A stretch of 64,000 nt of DNA, taken from Straminergon stramineum. Lineage: Eukaryota; Streptophyta; Bryopsida; Hypnales; Calliergonaceae. The translations under genes were made by a program, and so were the position numbers. The notes beneath the pieces were generated by a model. It was not told where the DNA came from and did not search any database. It saw only the letters and a program-made list of their open reading frames with translations. The stretch spans positions 21,703,350-21,767,349 of the forward strand of contig OY987271.1 in NCBI GenBank assembly GCA_963920665.1, read 5' to 3'. Shown piece after piece: positions 1-12,824 of the stretch (its first letter is position 1; every line of letters starts with the position of its first letter).

Positions 1-146
1 TAAAAATTGTTGGGCCTAAAAGCTACTCCTTGGTCACATGTTTTGAAAAAATTTCAAAAAAACAAAATAAAAATTTTGTTCGTAGTGAGTTGCCCAAATC
101 GCTATGTTGACAAAAAAAAAAGGCCGTTTGGTCCTTTAGGGGTTAA
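1..146. mobile_element. End fragment of TTAA-bounded element (type A)
   Basis: This is the right end of a terminal-inverted-repeat element cut by the window edge. It ends in TTTAGGGGTTAA, with the TTAA at 143-146. The last 140 bases resemble the right end of the complete copy at 33095-34035: both carry the 'cactccttggacacatg'-like stretch and then 'gctatgttg' followed by an A-run. It is non-coding. The family is described at 1346-2277. Confidence 0.6.
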
Positions 147-1345
147 CTTTTGTTCTTGGGTGTTGATTGAAATGAAATTTATATTTTTTGACAGCCAATG
201 TGTTTTTCTATCTTAAGAAAAAGTTTCAAAAAACTACAACAAAATTTTAGACTCTAGGAGCCTACCTGGAATTCTTTTTGTCCCATGTGGGGACATTAGT
301 CCTTTAGAGGATGACTACAACAATCAAAATCCGATATGACCATTGCAACATTGGTACAACTTTAGATGTATTGTCTCCTATTATCTAAGTTTCATTGACT
401 CCAAACAACATAATTCCTAGGCTATAAAGATTTTATAGTTGCAAAATTCTCAAATCACAAAGATTTCTTCCACAAATATAGATATTCTTCCATTGGAAAG
501 CAACCATACCTCTCTATAAAAATTAGAAGTACCCATAATTACTATTCTTGGAGTAAAATGCATAAAAATGAAGTTGGTTATTTTGATTGTTGAGCCTTTG
601 AAGTCAAGGAAACTAAAAAAGAATAGCCAAATTACAACCCCAATCTAATTTTGAACTCTACTATTGCATCTACTTTCACTATTTGTCACCTTAATTAATG
701 TAATGAAAATGATACTTGTTTCAAGTATAGGCAATCATAGTGTGATAATTTCATGAAGTTAACATATCAAGCTCTAGGGATAGTGTTTGTGGTGAAAGCT
801 TCATTTATTTTCCCACAATCTTCAATCTCGTTGTCAATGACCTTTTGAATTTTCATTGCAATGGTCTAGAATTAATAGATCCCTATTGGCACTTGGAGGT
901 CTCCCCCGTGATCTACATTTGGAAGCTTACCAGGCATAAAGTGACAATTTGTGCATTGTCATATGGACTTTAGGTTGTTCCTTTACAACCAAATGATATT
1001 CAAGAGTGTCATATGCTAAAACATTTGTTGCCTTATTCGTTTCCTCCCTAGGTCCCTCTCTTGCAACCTTGATACCAATGTTTAATCACTTAAAGATGGG
1101 CTTGAGCATTCACAGTATTAGAACAATTCAACCATGAGTATTAGAATATTTGTTTTAGATTAAGTAAAGTAGACTTTCATTAGAAAACTTTGAACCCTCG
1201 AGGTTTTTGTGAGTCCAAGACAACAAGGAACACCAGGGAACTCTAGTTGGAAAAAAAATAAAAAATAAAATAAAAGGATTTGTGGTGTGTATGTGTGTGT
1301 TTGGCCAATGAACTGCAGGGTCTAATTAGTATGGGACAATTCAAT
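147..1345. other. AT-rich intergenic DNA, no gene seen
   Basis: There is no reading frame with protein-like content and no repeat structure I could define. Base composition matches the surrounding transposon-derived DNA. Confidence 0.6.
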
Positions 1346-2277
1346 TTAAACCCTAAAGGACTGGCCTTGTGTTTTTGGCATCATAACTTTTGGGGGCAAG
1401 TACATGTGAGTAGAGATTTGACTTATTCAAGCTAAAATTTTTTTACAAGGTGTGGACAAGAAATATCTTCCCTACATGCTAAATTCCATTTCATTTGAGT
1501 ACACAAGTGAAAAGTTATGATGCAAAATGTTGCTTGTTTCTCAACTTGGGTAGCTCAAGCAAATTTAAAAATAATCACATTTTTCAAAAATAAAAATTTG
1601 AAATTGGTTTTCTAGATTTATATATATTGGAGAGCTTTGAATCAATCCATTTTGATCAATGAGATGAAAATTAGGAGGATTTTTAGTCTGCGGGCATTTA
1701 TGGAATCTCTACTCTAAAATAAACTTTGAAGTCCTTCATTTAATTCAATTTTTCATATTTTTTTGAAAAAAATAAAATCATAGGATGTAGATTTTTTATT
1801 ATAACATTACAACCATCAGTATTGGCATTTTTCAATTCCATAATTAAATTTTTGACAATTTATTATTTTGAATTATTTTCTACCTCTTTCTACTTACTAT
1901 TTTTTTCCTATATGTTGTACAATTCGAAATGATTCGAAATTTTTCAAGAACGTAGTCAACTTGCCTTGAAGAATGAATCCAAAGATGCACCACCAGTTTG
2001 GACATTTTTTCATACAAATGTGACCTTCTGAAGTGTTGCTGCCCGGTTTTTTGCAGGGCAAAAAATTGATTTTTGTCACTTCAAATGTTAATATCTTGCA
2101 ATCCACAAGGTGGAATTTTCTGAAATTTTCTCCACATCTTTTCTAAACAACTTACTACAAGATCCTATGGTTAGATGTGTTCAAAAATGTTTTTTTCTTA
2201 AATTTGGTACTTGTGCTAAAAATCACAATTTTGGAACGTTTTTGGTGAAACCATAGTCAAGGAACTTTAGGGGTTAA
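1346..2277. mobile_element. TTAA-bounded TIR element, type A, complete copy 1
   Basis: The 932-bp element is bounded by TTAA at 1346-1349 and 2274-2277. The inward-reading ends are ACCCTAAAGGAC on the left and CCCCTAAAGTTCC on the right (reverse complement), so it has short terminal inverted repeats immediately inside a TTAA duplication. A second copy of nearly equal length lies inverted at 33095-34035, with matching internal stretches (for example around 1960-2060 versus 33340-33440). It has no coding capacity. TTAA duplications with CCC-type ends are characteristic of piggyBac elements, so a non-autonomous piggyBac-like element is the best guess. Another superfamily with TTAA preference is not excluded. 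Confidence 0.65.
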
Positions 2278-4666
2278 GAATTTAAAACATATTGTAAAAA
2301 ACTAAAAAATATATATATTAAGAGCAACTCAAAATTACAAAATTATGAGATCTGATGTGGCATTAGTGGTACTACTTTAGACTTCTATTTTTATATTGTT
2401 ATTTAAATATTATTTTAGTATTCTAAATTTTAAATTTTTTTAAAAAATAATTCTTATTGTGTCACTATTCATCATCAATGATGAATATTAGCCATTGTTC
2501 CTCAAAGGGGTTGTGAGCTCCATCGAGGGGAACTTCCCAAAAGGAAACAACCCCTTTGAAGGCTCAAATTTTTCCTAATGGCTTTTCCAATTATGAAATT
2601 TGTGATGAAAATACTTTACAGAAGCATTGAATTCGGCTTTCATGTTTTCTTAAGCACATCTATGTTGATAGATCTAAAAAAAATTATGCTTGGAGATTGT
2701 AATTAGAGCCTAAAGTGTTTTATAAATGCAATTCCAATCTTACTTGTTAGCTTAAAATTTTCACCAAGCTTGGATGGTTTTCACCTTTACATTGGGAGGA
2801 TTCTACACATGAAAAAACAACTATAAGTTATATGTATGATTCTAGCTAACTCAACTTCTATTGAAAGACATTTCAATAGACTCTACTTCAAATCACATCA
2901 AATCATTATCAATCTAGTGTAATTTAAACATACAAGCATTAATGAAACTTTAATAGCAAATATTCAATTCTTCAAGCAAACCGAAATAAAGTGATTACAC
3001 CTAATTAAGACACTTTACGCATTGAGTGTAATTATTATTATTAGATTATCCAATCTTCCTTTTATTTCTGTTGAAAAAAGAGAAGCAACTCCAATCCTTT
3101 GGGGGTTGTCTTAAATTAAGGGCTTGTTCATATAGGGTCCTACATATAGTTTTGAGTAACTACAAAAGCAACACCATTATGAGGTACCTTAGTAAATTTC
3201 TAAAAGATGGAGGGTGTTATTCAAAAGAAACTATTTAAAAGTTGCCAAAATTTGGTGCATTGACTAAATTCAAAAATTAAAACTTTTAGTTGAAATCCAA
3301 CTTTAAAAAATATATTGGACCATTATTTCAATGTTTGAAAAAAATTCAGCCCAATTTGAAGACATAGATTGCAACATTATAATGTTTGGAGAGTGTGAAA
3401 AAGTCATTTTTTCAACCCTATTAGTAGAGACAATAGATTTCAAGTTGTTTGAAGAGAGAGAATTTTTCTTTATTCACAATTGAGGCACATCTACATTTAA
3501 TACTATAACTTATTAGATTCACTCATGCAAAATTTCTACAAATAAGGAGTCTACTTTACTCCTAATTATCCTACAATATGTAGATGCCAAGTAAACTAGC
3601 AATACACTAGCCATTTTTTTGATGATTTCTTGTGCATTGGAGAATTTTTCATTTTGAAATCCTAATGGTGAAAACATAAAGCCATGCATTTTAAATACAT
3701 GAAAAAACTTCAAATTCTTTAAGTACACAAATTGCAAGACTACAAAGTTTGAAGTTATATGAAATCATGTTTTTTTTTCAAAATTACCCAACATAATGAA
3801 CAAAGTTTGATTCTTCTTAGAATGTGATTTTAGAACCAATTTTTTTCTCTTACAATTTTATACCACATTATATTTGTTACATTCCTATTAAATTTCAAAA
3901 GTGCATGAGTTGTCTATCCATAAAAAGTTTCTTAAACAACAAAACTTTTTTTAGGCTGTACAACTTTTCACTCAAGCATCCAATCACACTTTTTTTCACC
4001 TTCCCACAAAGGTGGCTAGTGTACGCACATTGTATCAAAACTTCATAAACAACCATTCAAAATTGACTTCGTAGAAACCTACCCAAACATTCAATTAAGA
4101 ATATGTTCAATCCACAAATGTCCTTTAGGGGTATAAGAGAAAGCTCTTTAGTAACTCTTCTAATAGTTTAGTACTCCGTATTATTTATAAAATTATTTTC
4201 TAGATTATTTAGTTCATTGCAATAGTAAGTGTTGTGAAGTGTAGGAAGATTGGTTATGAAATGCATTTCTGAGTGGATTTTGAAATGATTGTCTTGTTTG
4301 TCATGAAGGGTTTGTGTTTTAAGAATCCGTCTTTGCTAAATGTTAATTAATTCAAAAAATTGTTGGGTGGGTCTCTTGTTTTCATAGTATTGTAGAAGAT
4401 GACTAATGGAATAGTCTAGTTCTATATAGAGCATGTTAGAGCATAGTTTGACATCATATATTCATGATGATGGGTCATTGCAAATGAATGGATGTAAGTT
4501 AGAGAAAATGGAATTGTGTGTTGTGGGATTGATTTTGTCTTTGGAAGAATTAATGTCCACCAATCATGAGTGTGTAACATTTTGAGACTATATCAGAGAA
4601 GAATATTTCTCCTAGTTCTTGGATTACTTTGTTATGTTGTTGAATTTGTAGTGATTTGATGTGCAA
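2278..4666. other. AT-rich intergenic DNA, no gene seen
   Basis: Only short chance reading frames (up to about 74 codons) occur, none with recognisable content. The stretch probably consists of older transposon remains. Confidence 0.6.
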
Positions 4667-4887
4667 ACTACAAGAGAAAGGGGTGTTTTAAGTGAGTTTT
4701 TAAGTATAGTCTTAGACATAAGATTGTAAGGAATGACCTTTAAGGAGATTTTTAGTAAATATTTACTAAAAATACATGTGTTTTTAGTAAAATTTAACTG
4801 AAAATCTCCTTAAAGGTCATTGCTTACAATCTTATGCCTAGGACTATACTTAAAAACTCACTTAAAACACCCCTTCCTCTTGTAGTG
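4667..4887. repeat. Foldback (hairpin) element with CACTACAAG-like ends
   Basis: Two inverted arms of about 95-100 bp flank a short centre near 4765-4795. The outer ends read ACTACAAGAGAAAGGGG (left) and, reverse complemented, CACTACAAGAGGAAGGGG (right), and pairing continues inward through GTGTTTTAAGTGAGTTTTTA. CACTACAAG termini are typical of plant CACTA-type (En/Spm) elements, so this may be a foldback MITE of that superfamily. It has no coding capacity. A transcript would fold into a long near-perfect hairpin, so it could also be a small-RNA source. Confidence 0.75.
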
Positions 4888-6900
4888 GTGGTTCTTTACA
4901 TATAACCAAGTGTCAGTTTCAATTGATGAAGATTGTGTAGTGTGCAAGTAGTATTGGAAGTATAATTATTGAGTAGGCTAGAAAAAATGTTTTCAAGCAT
5001 AATTCATATATTATCCACAACAAAATTCAAAGAGGTGAGTGATCTAGGACATAAGCTTTCATGAGGAGTAGATTCTTGAGTAATGATCTATTGTTTGGAT
5101 TTTTCTAGACCATCATTTTTAACACCTAAAGAACCGAGTATCCATTCAATAGACATTGCCATGGAAAACTCAAGTAGGGTCATACAAATTTAATTTTGGT
5201 CGGATGTTCATGTAAAATTTGATGCAAAGTGTAAACATGTACCCCTTAACTTAGTGGGATTACAATTTTCTCTTTAATTGGGTATGTAAATCAAACTTTA
5301 TGTTGCAACAAAAAATTTGGGTAGTTTGAGCAATTTGGGCATCTTTGGGGCATTTTTCATTGAAATCCTCATCGAATACTAAAATTTGGCATGTATGTTA
5401 CTAATAAAACATGGCATACATTGACAAACAAAACTAAGTACTATGTTGAAATGTTTTCATTTAAACAACCATATCATAAGCACCAATGGACAAAGTCCAA
5501 AAGTATATACACAAAAGTTGTAGTGCGCGACATACTACATGTTACCATGGAGGTTTGAAGAAAAAATTAGTTAGTTGTGATTTGAAAGAAAATTAATTTC
5601 AAAGTTAGCTATGTCTAAAACTTAGTTTTGTTCAACATGATTTGGAACTACTTTATCTTTTGTCTAATTTTTCTTAGAAATCCGAATTTTTTTTTATTGA
5701 CTTGGCATGTTGGTATACATCATTTCAAATTATTGTACACAAAGATTGAAGGAAATTGACATTTATAGAATTAAAATATCCAGAGTTTGACAAACATACA
5801 AATGATGTTGGTTCTCACAATATTTGATTATTTTTTTAGAATTGAGCATGAGATAGCATTAGCCAATGTAGAAAGAGTATAGATTGCAATATGGACCATT
5901 GTTACATCTTAATGCCCATGCATTTGAAATATTTGTTGAATTGGACAATGCATTTAATTTATATTTCATAGTTGTATAATGCATTTTTAGGTTCAATTTG
6001 TTTGTCCAAAAACTTGAGTTCATGATGCACATAATTGATCCAAAAAATCCCCCAAAGAAAAAATTGTCATTTTCATTATCGTCAAAACATTGGAAATTGC
6101 GAAAAGGTAATTTTTACCAATTTTTGGCAACTTCTCTACCCCACCCCCCCTCCCTCAGAGGTTAAGAAAGTAGGGAACCTTGTGAACATATTTATACTCT
6201 TCTTATAGGAATTAGTTTAGACATATGTTCAATAGATAATTTATCAACAATATGAAAGACTGTCTAATGTGACTATAAATGTCTTATTTGAATATTCTCT
6301 TGAAATTTGTAATTATTTATTTATTTATATTATTGACCTAAAACAGAAAAAAGTACTATTATAAATGTGGTGTAAATTCTCAAATTTAATAAGGTGGATA
6401 GGTCAAAATTGCCCATGCTCCAATTGTGACTCTAATTTCAAGTCCCAATTTAGCATCCTATTGTAATAAAATCTATAGAACAGTCAACAATTTGACAATT
6501 CAATGTCTTTTTAATCACCATTGTGATCATGTAAAGAATTAATCCCTAATGTTCTAAGGCCCTTTTTTGATCAAAAAACACTCAAAACTGCCATTTCTAT
6601 TGCAAAGAGCAAATTTTTTTATTTATCTACTTATTTTGTATATCCAACTATAAGATCTTCTATGATATTAGTAGAAGAATGGGTGAAAGAAAATTCAAAT
6701 ACTTTAGCTTTGTAGATTGCAAGATAATTGAGTTTAAAGTAAAGAAGATAATTTTTTATATCTTATTCAATTAAATTTTTTGTCTTGGAAACTTCTAAAC
6801 TTAAAACTTTTGCACTATAAATTTTAGATTTTAAATTATTGATGTTGAAGAAATAAAGTGAAAGGTCAAGGAAAAAAATTTAAAAACTTGATTTTCATTC
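4888..6900. other. AT-rich intergenic DNA with remnants of type A element
   Basis: No gene is visible. The segment around 5190-5420 ('gtgtaaacatgtacc', then 'gggtatgtaaatca') resembles the left half of the TTAA-bounded element at 12825-13409, so it is probably a decayed copy. A C-run/GA-poor stretch near 6140-6165 has no obvious function. Confidence 0.5.
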
Positions 6901-7545
6901 TTAACCCCTAAATGCCCAAGGCCATTTTTGAACTTCTAGGAATTTGCTCTAAATTGAATAAAAATCCATCATTTTGATAAGTTGTATCATTTAAAAAAAA
7001 ATGTAACTGTACAAATTCAAACTAGACATGTTAGAGATCACATGGGAAAAGAAAACACAACAATATCACTTATGGATTGAAAGATTATAATGTTTGATCA
7101 TGAGGATGTTAAAACCATAAAATTTTTAATATCCTCTTTTTACATGTCAAATCTAAAAATTTGGTCACCAAAAAATTATAAGGTTAAAGGGCCTAACATG
7201 CATAACCCCAATCAATTTATGGGTTCTCAAAATTTATTCTACAAATTTTTTAAATGAATTTTGAATGTGATTTTTTCTCCAAGATCTAATGTATTTGAGG
7301 CCCATTTCCAAGAGCCCCCAACATTAGGGAAAGTCAAGATTGCAATGGACACCCTTGCACAAAATCTTGAATAGAAAAATCATAATCAATAATTTTAAAA
7401 ATCAAATTTCTGATGCTAAAACTAGACTTCGAAGAGAATTTTTCAAAAATAGAAAATACTAAAAATAGAAAATTGCTTAGGTTTTTATCTAACTTCAAAG
7501 TTTTCCAAACACCACATTGTGGTGCCTTGGGCATTTAGGGATTAA
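6901..7545 (+). mobile_element. TTAA-bounded TIR element, type B, complete copy 1
   Basis: This 645-bp element starts TTAACCCCTAAATGCCCAAG and ends CTTGGGCATTTAGGGATTAA, giving TIRs of roughly 18-20 bp directly inside TTAA. A copy of exactly the same length and orientation occupies 21289-21933, and a third lies inverted at 15789-16146 plus 20750-21061. Internal sequence is conserved throughout (for example 'ttagagatcacat' and 'gatcatga'). It contains no transposase and is probably a non-autonomous piggyBac-like element mobilised in trans. The strand label is arbitrary and marks orientation relative to the other copies. Confidence 0.8.
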
Positions 7546-8580
7546 AGAAATTGATCCATCAAATAAATTCAAAAGAAGGAAGAACTAAATTGTTGTAGTT
7601 CTAAGATGGAATGGAAATACACTAATCCCAACAATAAAATTATTCTAACAAACAAACAAAATTATTTGGAACTTTTTCCTTCTTTAAATTGTGAAAATTG
7701 AATTAAAAGTAGAGTCCTAGAAGTTAATTTTCAAAGAAGATACTCTAATTGCCCAAACAATAACTCTCCTTAACTTCCTTGTCACTAGTCAATTCAAATG
7801 GAATGAATAAAAAAATTCCATGTCAAAATTATTATCTATGAGAAAAAAAATTTAAACAAAATTATTTTAAATTTTTGTAATTTTCTTTTGTCATACATGA
7901 CAAAATACTTTTGGAATTGGGAGGACATAAAAAATTTTCCTAGGCATTGATTGAAATGAAATTTATATCTCCAATTAGGACATTTGGCCCTAGTCCTAAC
8001 TAGAGCACCTCATTTAGGAGGTGACTTTAGACCACAATCAAATAGCATGGCACTAGACTACCCTCCTCTACACCAAATACTCAACCAAGTCACCCAAGTT
8101 CCTATGTAAATTAGATAACACATGGCTCCACACTCCCTTCTTTAGTTCTCAACAAGAACATGCCATCACTTGGCACATGAAGAAACCTAGTTGTGGGTCT
8201 TTTACTTAGGCTCCCATTTGATTTCTATTATATGGTTTTATCCTCTACATTTCTCTCAAAAGCCCTCACCTTCCACTATTTGTTCTTGGTTTCATGTCTT
8301 GGAATAAACTCTGGGTTTCAAAAAATAAATAAATAAATAAATTTATATCTCCAAAAAACTAATGCGTTTTCCTATCTTCAAAAAAAATTCAGAAAATTAC
8401 ATCAAAGATGGTGATCATAAGACACTTGGGACTTTAGAGGGTTAAAATTAACATGACGAGAGAAGTCCCCCAAGGGACAATAATGAGAAGTTAGATAATT
8501 CTGCTTTGAACACCTATAAAATGTCTATTTTCCCTCAAAATACATGTGAAATACATGTGAAATACATGTGAAATATTCTC
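7546..8580. other. AT-rich intergenic DNA with a small tandem repeat
   Basis: There is no gene. The 11-mer AAATACATGTG occurs three times in tandem at 8538-8570, and a short TAAA microsatellite lies near 8325-8341. A 'ttagagggttaa' at about 8435 may be another worn end of a TTAA-bounded element. Confidence 0.55.
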
Positions 8581-9410
8581 TGATTTGAGGTTCAGTTGAA
8601 GAATAATTATGAATCCAATACTTATACAACGACCAAGGGATCGACAATAGTTATCCTACCCTATGAACTCATAATCAACGGTTGCCCTGGCGTCCATGAG
8701 GTACCAGAATGACTTGGATGTAGTTACCAGAGATGTGTGCAAGCAAATGCATGCACTGTATATTGATAAAGAAGCATTCCAAGAGTTCCGGTTTGACACC
8801 GCTCTGAACTCTCTTACTACGAAGAGCTATCAAGACACAGCAACCAGGATAAATTCCTTCTGCAGTGGCGTTCTCGTCTGTACGCTTCAAGCAGTAAAAA
8901 TAAGACTCATAAAAAGAAAAGGCTCAGAAGTCCGTGTTGCAGAAAATAGGGGACCCCAAAACTGCTTCTAAAACTCTAAGGTTCCAGTTACCAAGCCGCC
9001 AAAATAACTCAAACATAACGAACTGCTCTCACCAATCGACACATAAAAGTGCGTACAACCAACATCCGGAAGTCGACTATTCTGCCAGACAGTCACCTGA
9101 CAACTTCTAAAAACTCATCTAGATCTAAACTAATGTGCATAACACGCGTGTTTCACTCTCTCAAATACTTCTCTTAAAAGCTTTGTCGAACACAAAAACC
9201 CATGCATAGTTTCCTCCATATTAACACCTTCAGTTCCACAAGTTACTCTCTCACGCCTGTCACGATTTTACTCAAACCGTTCAGTTTGAGCGTATCCCAT
9301 AAAGTAATGACCTCAGTGATTCAATAACCAGTAAATATAAATTTAGGTTACCTTTCTCAAGGAAAGGAGAGACGAACATGGTCGATGCGCACAATGAACG
9401 CTGTGCTCAT
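8581..9410 (-). other. 3' flank / probable 3' UTR of the eRF1 gene
   Basis: Base composition changes from AT-rich repeat DNA to unique sequence of mixed composition, continuous with the eRF1 gene downstream of its stop codon. A 91-codon frame on the plus strand at 8696-8971 and a 71-codon minus frame have no recognisable content. I regard the stretch as untranslated 3' sequence or terminal flank. Confidence 0.4.
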
Positions 9411-12156
9411 CTAGTCATCCTCATCATAATCACCGTACTCTCCATCTGAAACTTCGTCAAACGTACGCATATCCAGCTGGTATCGCAAAATACCTCCAAT
9501 ACCTCCAAAACCTCGGCAAAACTGCGATCCTTCCTGTAGATCACGAACAGAAACAAAATTCCCACAGTTGAATATGTAACAGTCCTCCAGGTTAATGCCA
9601 TCTTAATGCGTCACATGCGAGCAAAGTGATGAAATTAATACTCAATAAAAGCAGCAAAAGCTGTCAAAAATTTGCACAAACTACAAAGGTATAGTACAAA
9701 TCCAAGCATCCCTCCCTTGACGCACCTGTGACTTGTTCGTCACAAACTCTAACGTGCAGCCAAAGCGCTTGTACTCGTTGGCAAACCACTCCAGAAGCGA
9801 CTGCTTTTCCTGAACCTCCAACTCGGCCTGAGTTTCAACATCCCTGAAGCTGGAGCAATTCAGCAAGAAAAGAGTCAGGCTACTGATTCCTTGTGAAGTA
9901 CGAAACCAGAGATAACAAAAAATTTAACACCTTCATACATTCAGATTTTAAGCACATCTCTCTTAAACCACTACCCGACCCAACAAATACAAGATAATGC
10001 GAAAAAAGTCTAGGTTATAAAGAAAATGACTCCCTAAACTGACCCTCAACTTCCATAAAGTGGATAAAAATCTTAGAGAATTATGCAGCTCTGTTGGCGG
10101 ATCACTAAACTGCCAAGCTTTGCATAGCGAATTTGGGTCAATATCAACACTAGCTTGTGGCATACGCTTGTGCAACAAAATTCCAGCCCTCCAACAAACT
10201 AGTACCCTCCATTGCAAAATAACTTGATGACAATATATCAACGGTATCCTAAGTATATTATCGTTATTCGAGGTCGCAAGCACTTCTCGTTATTCTTGCT
10301 TCACTACAAGAAAATTCAAATTAATCACTCACTCTCCTCAAGAATCTTTTATCTCTCAAGCAAATCACCGAATTTGGACTACAGTAGGGGCAGCACATCT
10401 TCTTACTTCGATTGATCGACTTCTTGTTCTTTGCTCAGATGCTTGATCACGAGTTCCCCAGTGACTACGTTCTTCAGAAGGTATCGATTCGTTTCCAGAC
10501 TCTCCCACACGATCAAAGTCTCCACGGCGCCCATTTCCAGAGCCTTCAGCGTGTCGTCGACCCCAAAGACGTACTTCCCGGTATCCTGGCTAATCTCATC
10601 GAAGTACTTCCCTATTAACCTCTTCTCCTGGATGAACTTCACGTTCGCAAGAATCTCCGCTGACAGCTCGATGGCTTGGTTAAACCCGTTATCTCCACCG
10701 TAAGATACGTCCACCACGTTCAGTACCTTGGCTTGCAGCCGAGGATCAAACATATCAGACTGACTAAGCTCCGTCTTGAAATCGGCTGAACCGGCAAGGA
10801 TCAGACCTGCATTGAACACAGCTAACTGCATCATGATTTCCTGCAAACACTGCAACATAACATGCAATCGAAGATCTACAACTATTCTACGACTTCGATT
10901 AAAAGAATTCGAGCTGGTCAAAGACGCCATTTCAACGGCAAGTGACATGCAATTCACGACAAGGGAGCTAAATCCTGAATCCCAGCTAGAACTGAAAAAT
11001 CGCAATCGGAAAACTGCCATAATGCCCGCCTTCCAAACCGTCATACCTGACACATTAGGCTGACTGGTTGCTGGATTGATGTAAAACTGAGTCGCCAGCT
11101 CTGCGGTTTTCCTCACATAGTTGTGTCGCTTCTCCATTCGCAAACGGGCGAAACGCAGCGCGGACTGTCCTCCTCGACCGTGCTTCTTCGGCAGATCCAC
11201 CGTAAACTTGTGCAGCACTTCTCGTGTATTCCCGCTCAGTGTCCCGAACAGAGTACCATTACCATCCATAATGATGAATCCAAACTTGTCATCGGACTCC
11301 AACAGCTCATTCAACGCTTCAGTGTGGAATTTGTTGTCGCAAAGGTACAGTGAAGCATTAATGGGCTTAAATGGCTCAAAATCGATCGTCACCTACAGAA
11401 GAAAATAAGTCTTGAAGTCAGACTTCGTCCCTAAACAGGAGTAACCCACATATCTCCCATAATTTCACAAACAGGGGAAAATACAGAATTACAAACCCTA
11501 CCTTCTTCTCCTTGCCATCATCCGTGACAATTGTACCCGTGTACAGCACGAGTCCGTTGGGCGGCACTTTGTTGTACAGCTTCAACCTCTGCTGTGCAGA
11601 TGTTATGGCTCCCAACACAGATTGCCTGTTCACTCTGTTCTTGATATTGGAGGCGGTTCCAAACTCGTCTCCCAGCATCTTAGTCACCCGAGAAACCTGA
11701 TCCCTGGAACCGCCGCAACATGCACCTCTCCAATTCAATAGACCACAGATAGCAACAGATAGCACCACAAACAAGACCAAACACTAAACCTTCATTGAAA
11801 AACTCGCAGATCTCGCATAATCAGAACGCTCTAAGACGACCAAGACACAACCCTAATCTTCAACAAAAACGCGCACATCAATCATCCTACCCAAGAATAC
11901 TACATCAATTCCGAAACCCTAGAGTAGTCTCTCCATTCCTTTCCTCAAGACCGCCGGCATCCCTCGCCGCCCCACCGCATCACGCGAAATGACTGAAAAC
12001 AACCACCATCATTCCCCACACGAACACACACCTGGGCGGCATGATAAGCGAAATCATGGACGTGCCGTTGCCGCGAGCCGACTCCAGCGCCTTGATGAGC
12101 TTCTTGATTTTCCATATCTCGATGTTCTTATCGGTTTCTCCGCCGCCGTCCGCCAT
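9411..12156 (-). CDS. eRF1: Eukaryotic peptide chain release factor subunit 1 (eRF1)
   Basis: eRF1 recognises all three stop codons in the ribosomal A site and, with eRF3, triggers peptide release in the cytosol. Exons (minus): 12156-12032, 11703-11502, 11392-11047, 10806-10407, 9849-9726 and 9533-9411. They sum to 1320 nt and encode 439 aa, and every junction is GT-AG with matching phase. Numbering equals human eRF1 through the catalytic region: GTS loop near residue 31, the YxCxxxF motif as Y125-C127-F131, and the peptidyl-transferase GGQ at 183-185. The C-terminal domain keeps the [12 protein letters not shown] stretch and ends in an acidic tail. Two oddities stand out. The conserved NIKS (61-64) reads NIKN here, and intron 3 (10807-11046, 240 bp) has no in-frame stop. 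Start chosen: the ATG in a GC-rich first exon encoding [18 protein letters not shown]. Confidence 0.96.
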
Positions 12157-12824
12157 CGCGACAGGCCGGCGCCACCAACGTCAACAATCCGCACTCGCAA
12201 ATTGCACAGTCCAGGCGCCCGACCGACGAAGGCTGCTGTAGCCTTCTCTTCCCCAACAATCCCTAAAGTTGCTACTCCCTCCCTCCCTCTCCCTCACACA
12301 CCAAAATAAATGGGACGGCAAAGCACGAGCAGTAACAAAAATCAGCCTGCGCAGCGACAAGCACGCGGCCCTCTAACATGCGTTGGCCCTCGGCTACACA
12401 AGGCCAGCGAGACAACCTCAAAGGCCAGGGCGGTTCTGTCACTTGGTAGGTCCCGTACTTCTAGGACCAAATTGCACCCCCCCCAATGCATATGGAAAAT
12501 CGGACCAACCCCTAAACGCCCTACTATCTACCGAAGACGTAGATGATGAAGGTTTCGAAAAGAGCATTGCATCATTCAATTAATATTAACTGAGGAACTT
12601 TTCAGAAAAAATGTGCAAACAGGGGAAGATGTCAATGTACAAAAATCAACACGAATCTTTGAAGAAAAAATAAAAGATTTTCTAGAATTTGACATGGAAG
12701 TGTGCAATGTTGACAAGAAGAGAATTAGAATTTTTAGATAACAATATTTTAGGAAGAAGCCTACTCTAAGGGGGTAACTTTTGGACCTCTAGAAAATTGA
12801 TTTTAAACATTGGTCTTGAACTTT
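12157..12824. other. eRF1 upstream region and leader
   Basis: The sequence immediately upstream of the eRF1 start is GC-rich and CT-rich on the coding side to about 12480, consistent with promoter and 5' leader, and then turns AT-rich. The short plus-strand frames here are shadows. I saw no clear TATA box. Confidence 0.4.

Noticed and set aside
4667..4887. A microRNA gene call for the hairpin
   Set aside because: The arms pair almost end to end and the termini look like transposon ends; sequence alone does not show a mature microRNA.
8538..8570. CRISPR-like short repeat
   Set aside because: Three contiguous 11-mers without spacers in a eukaryotic context; a simple tandem repeat.
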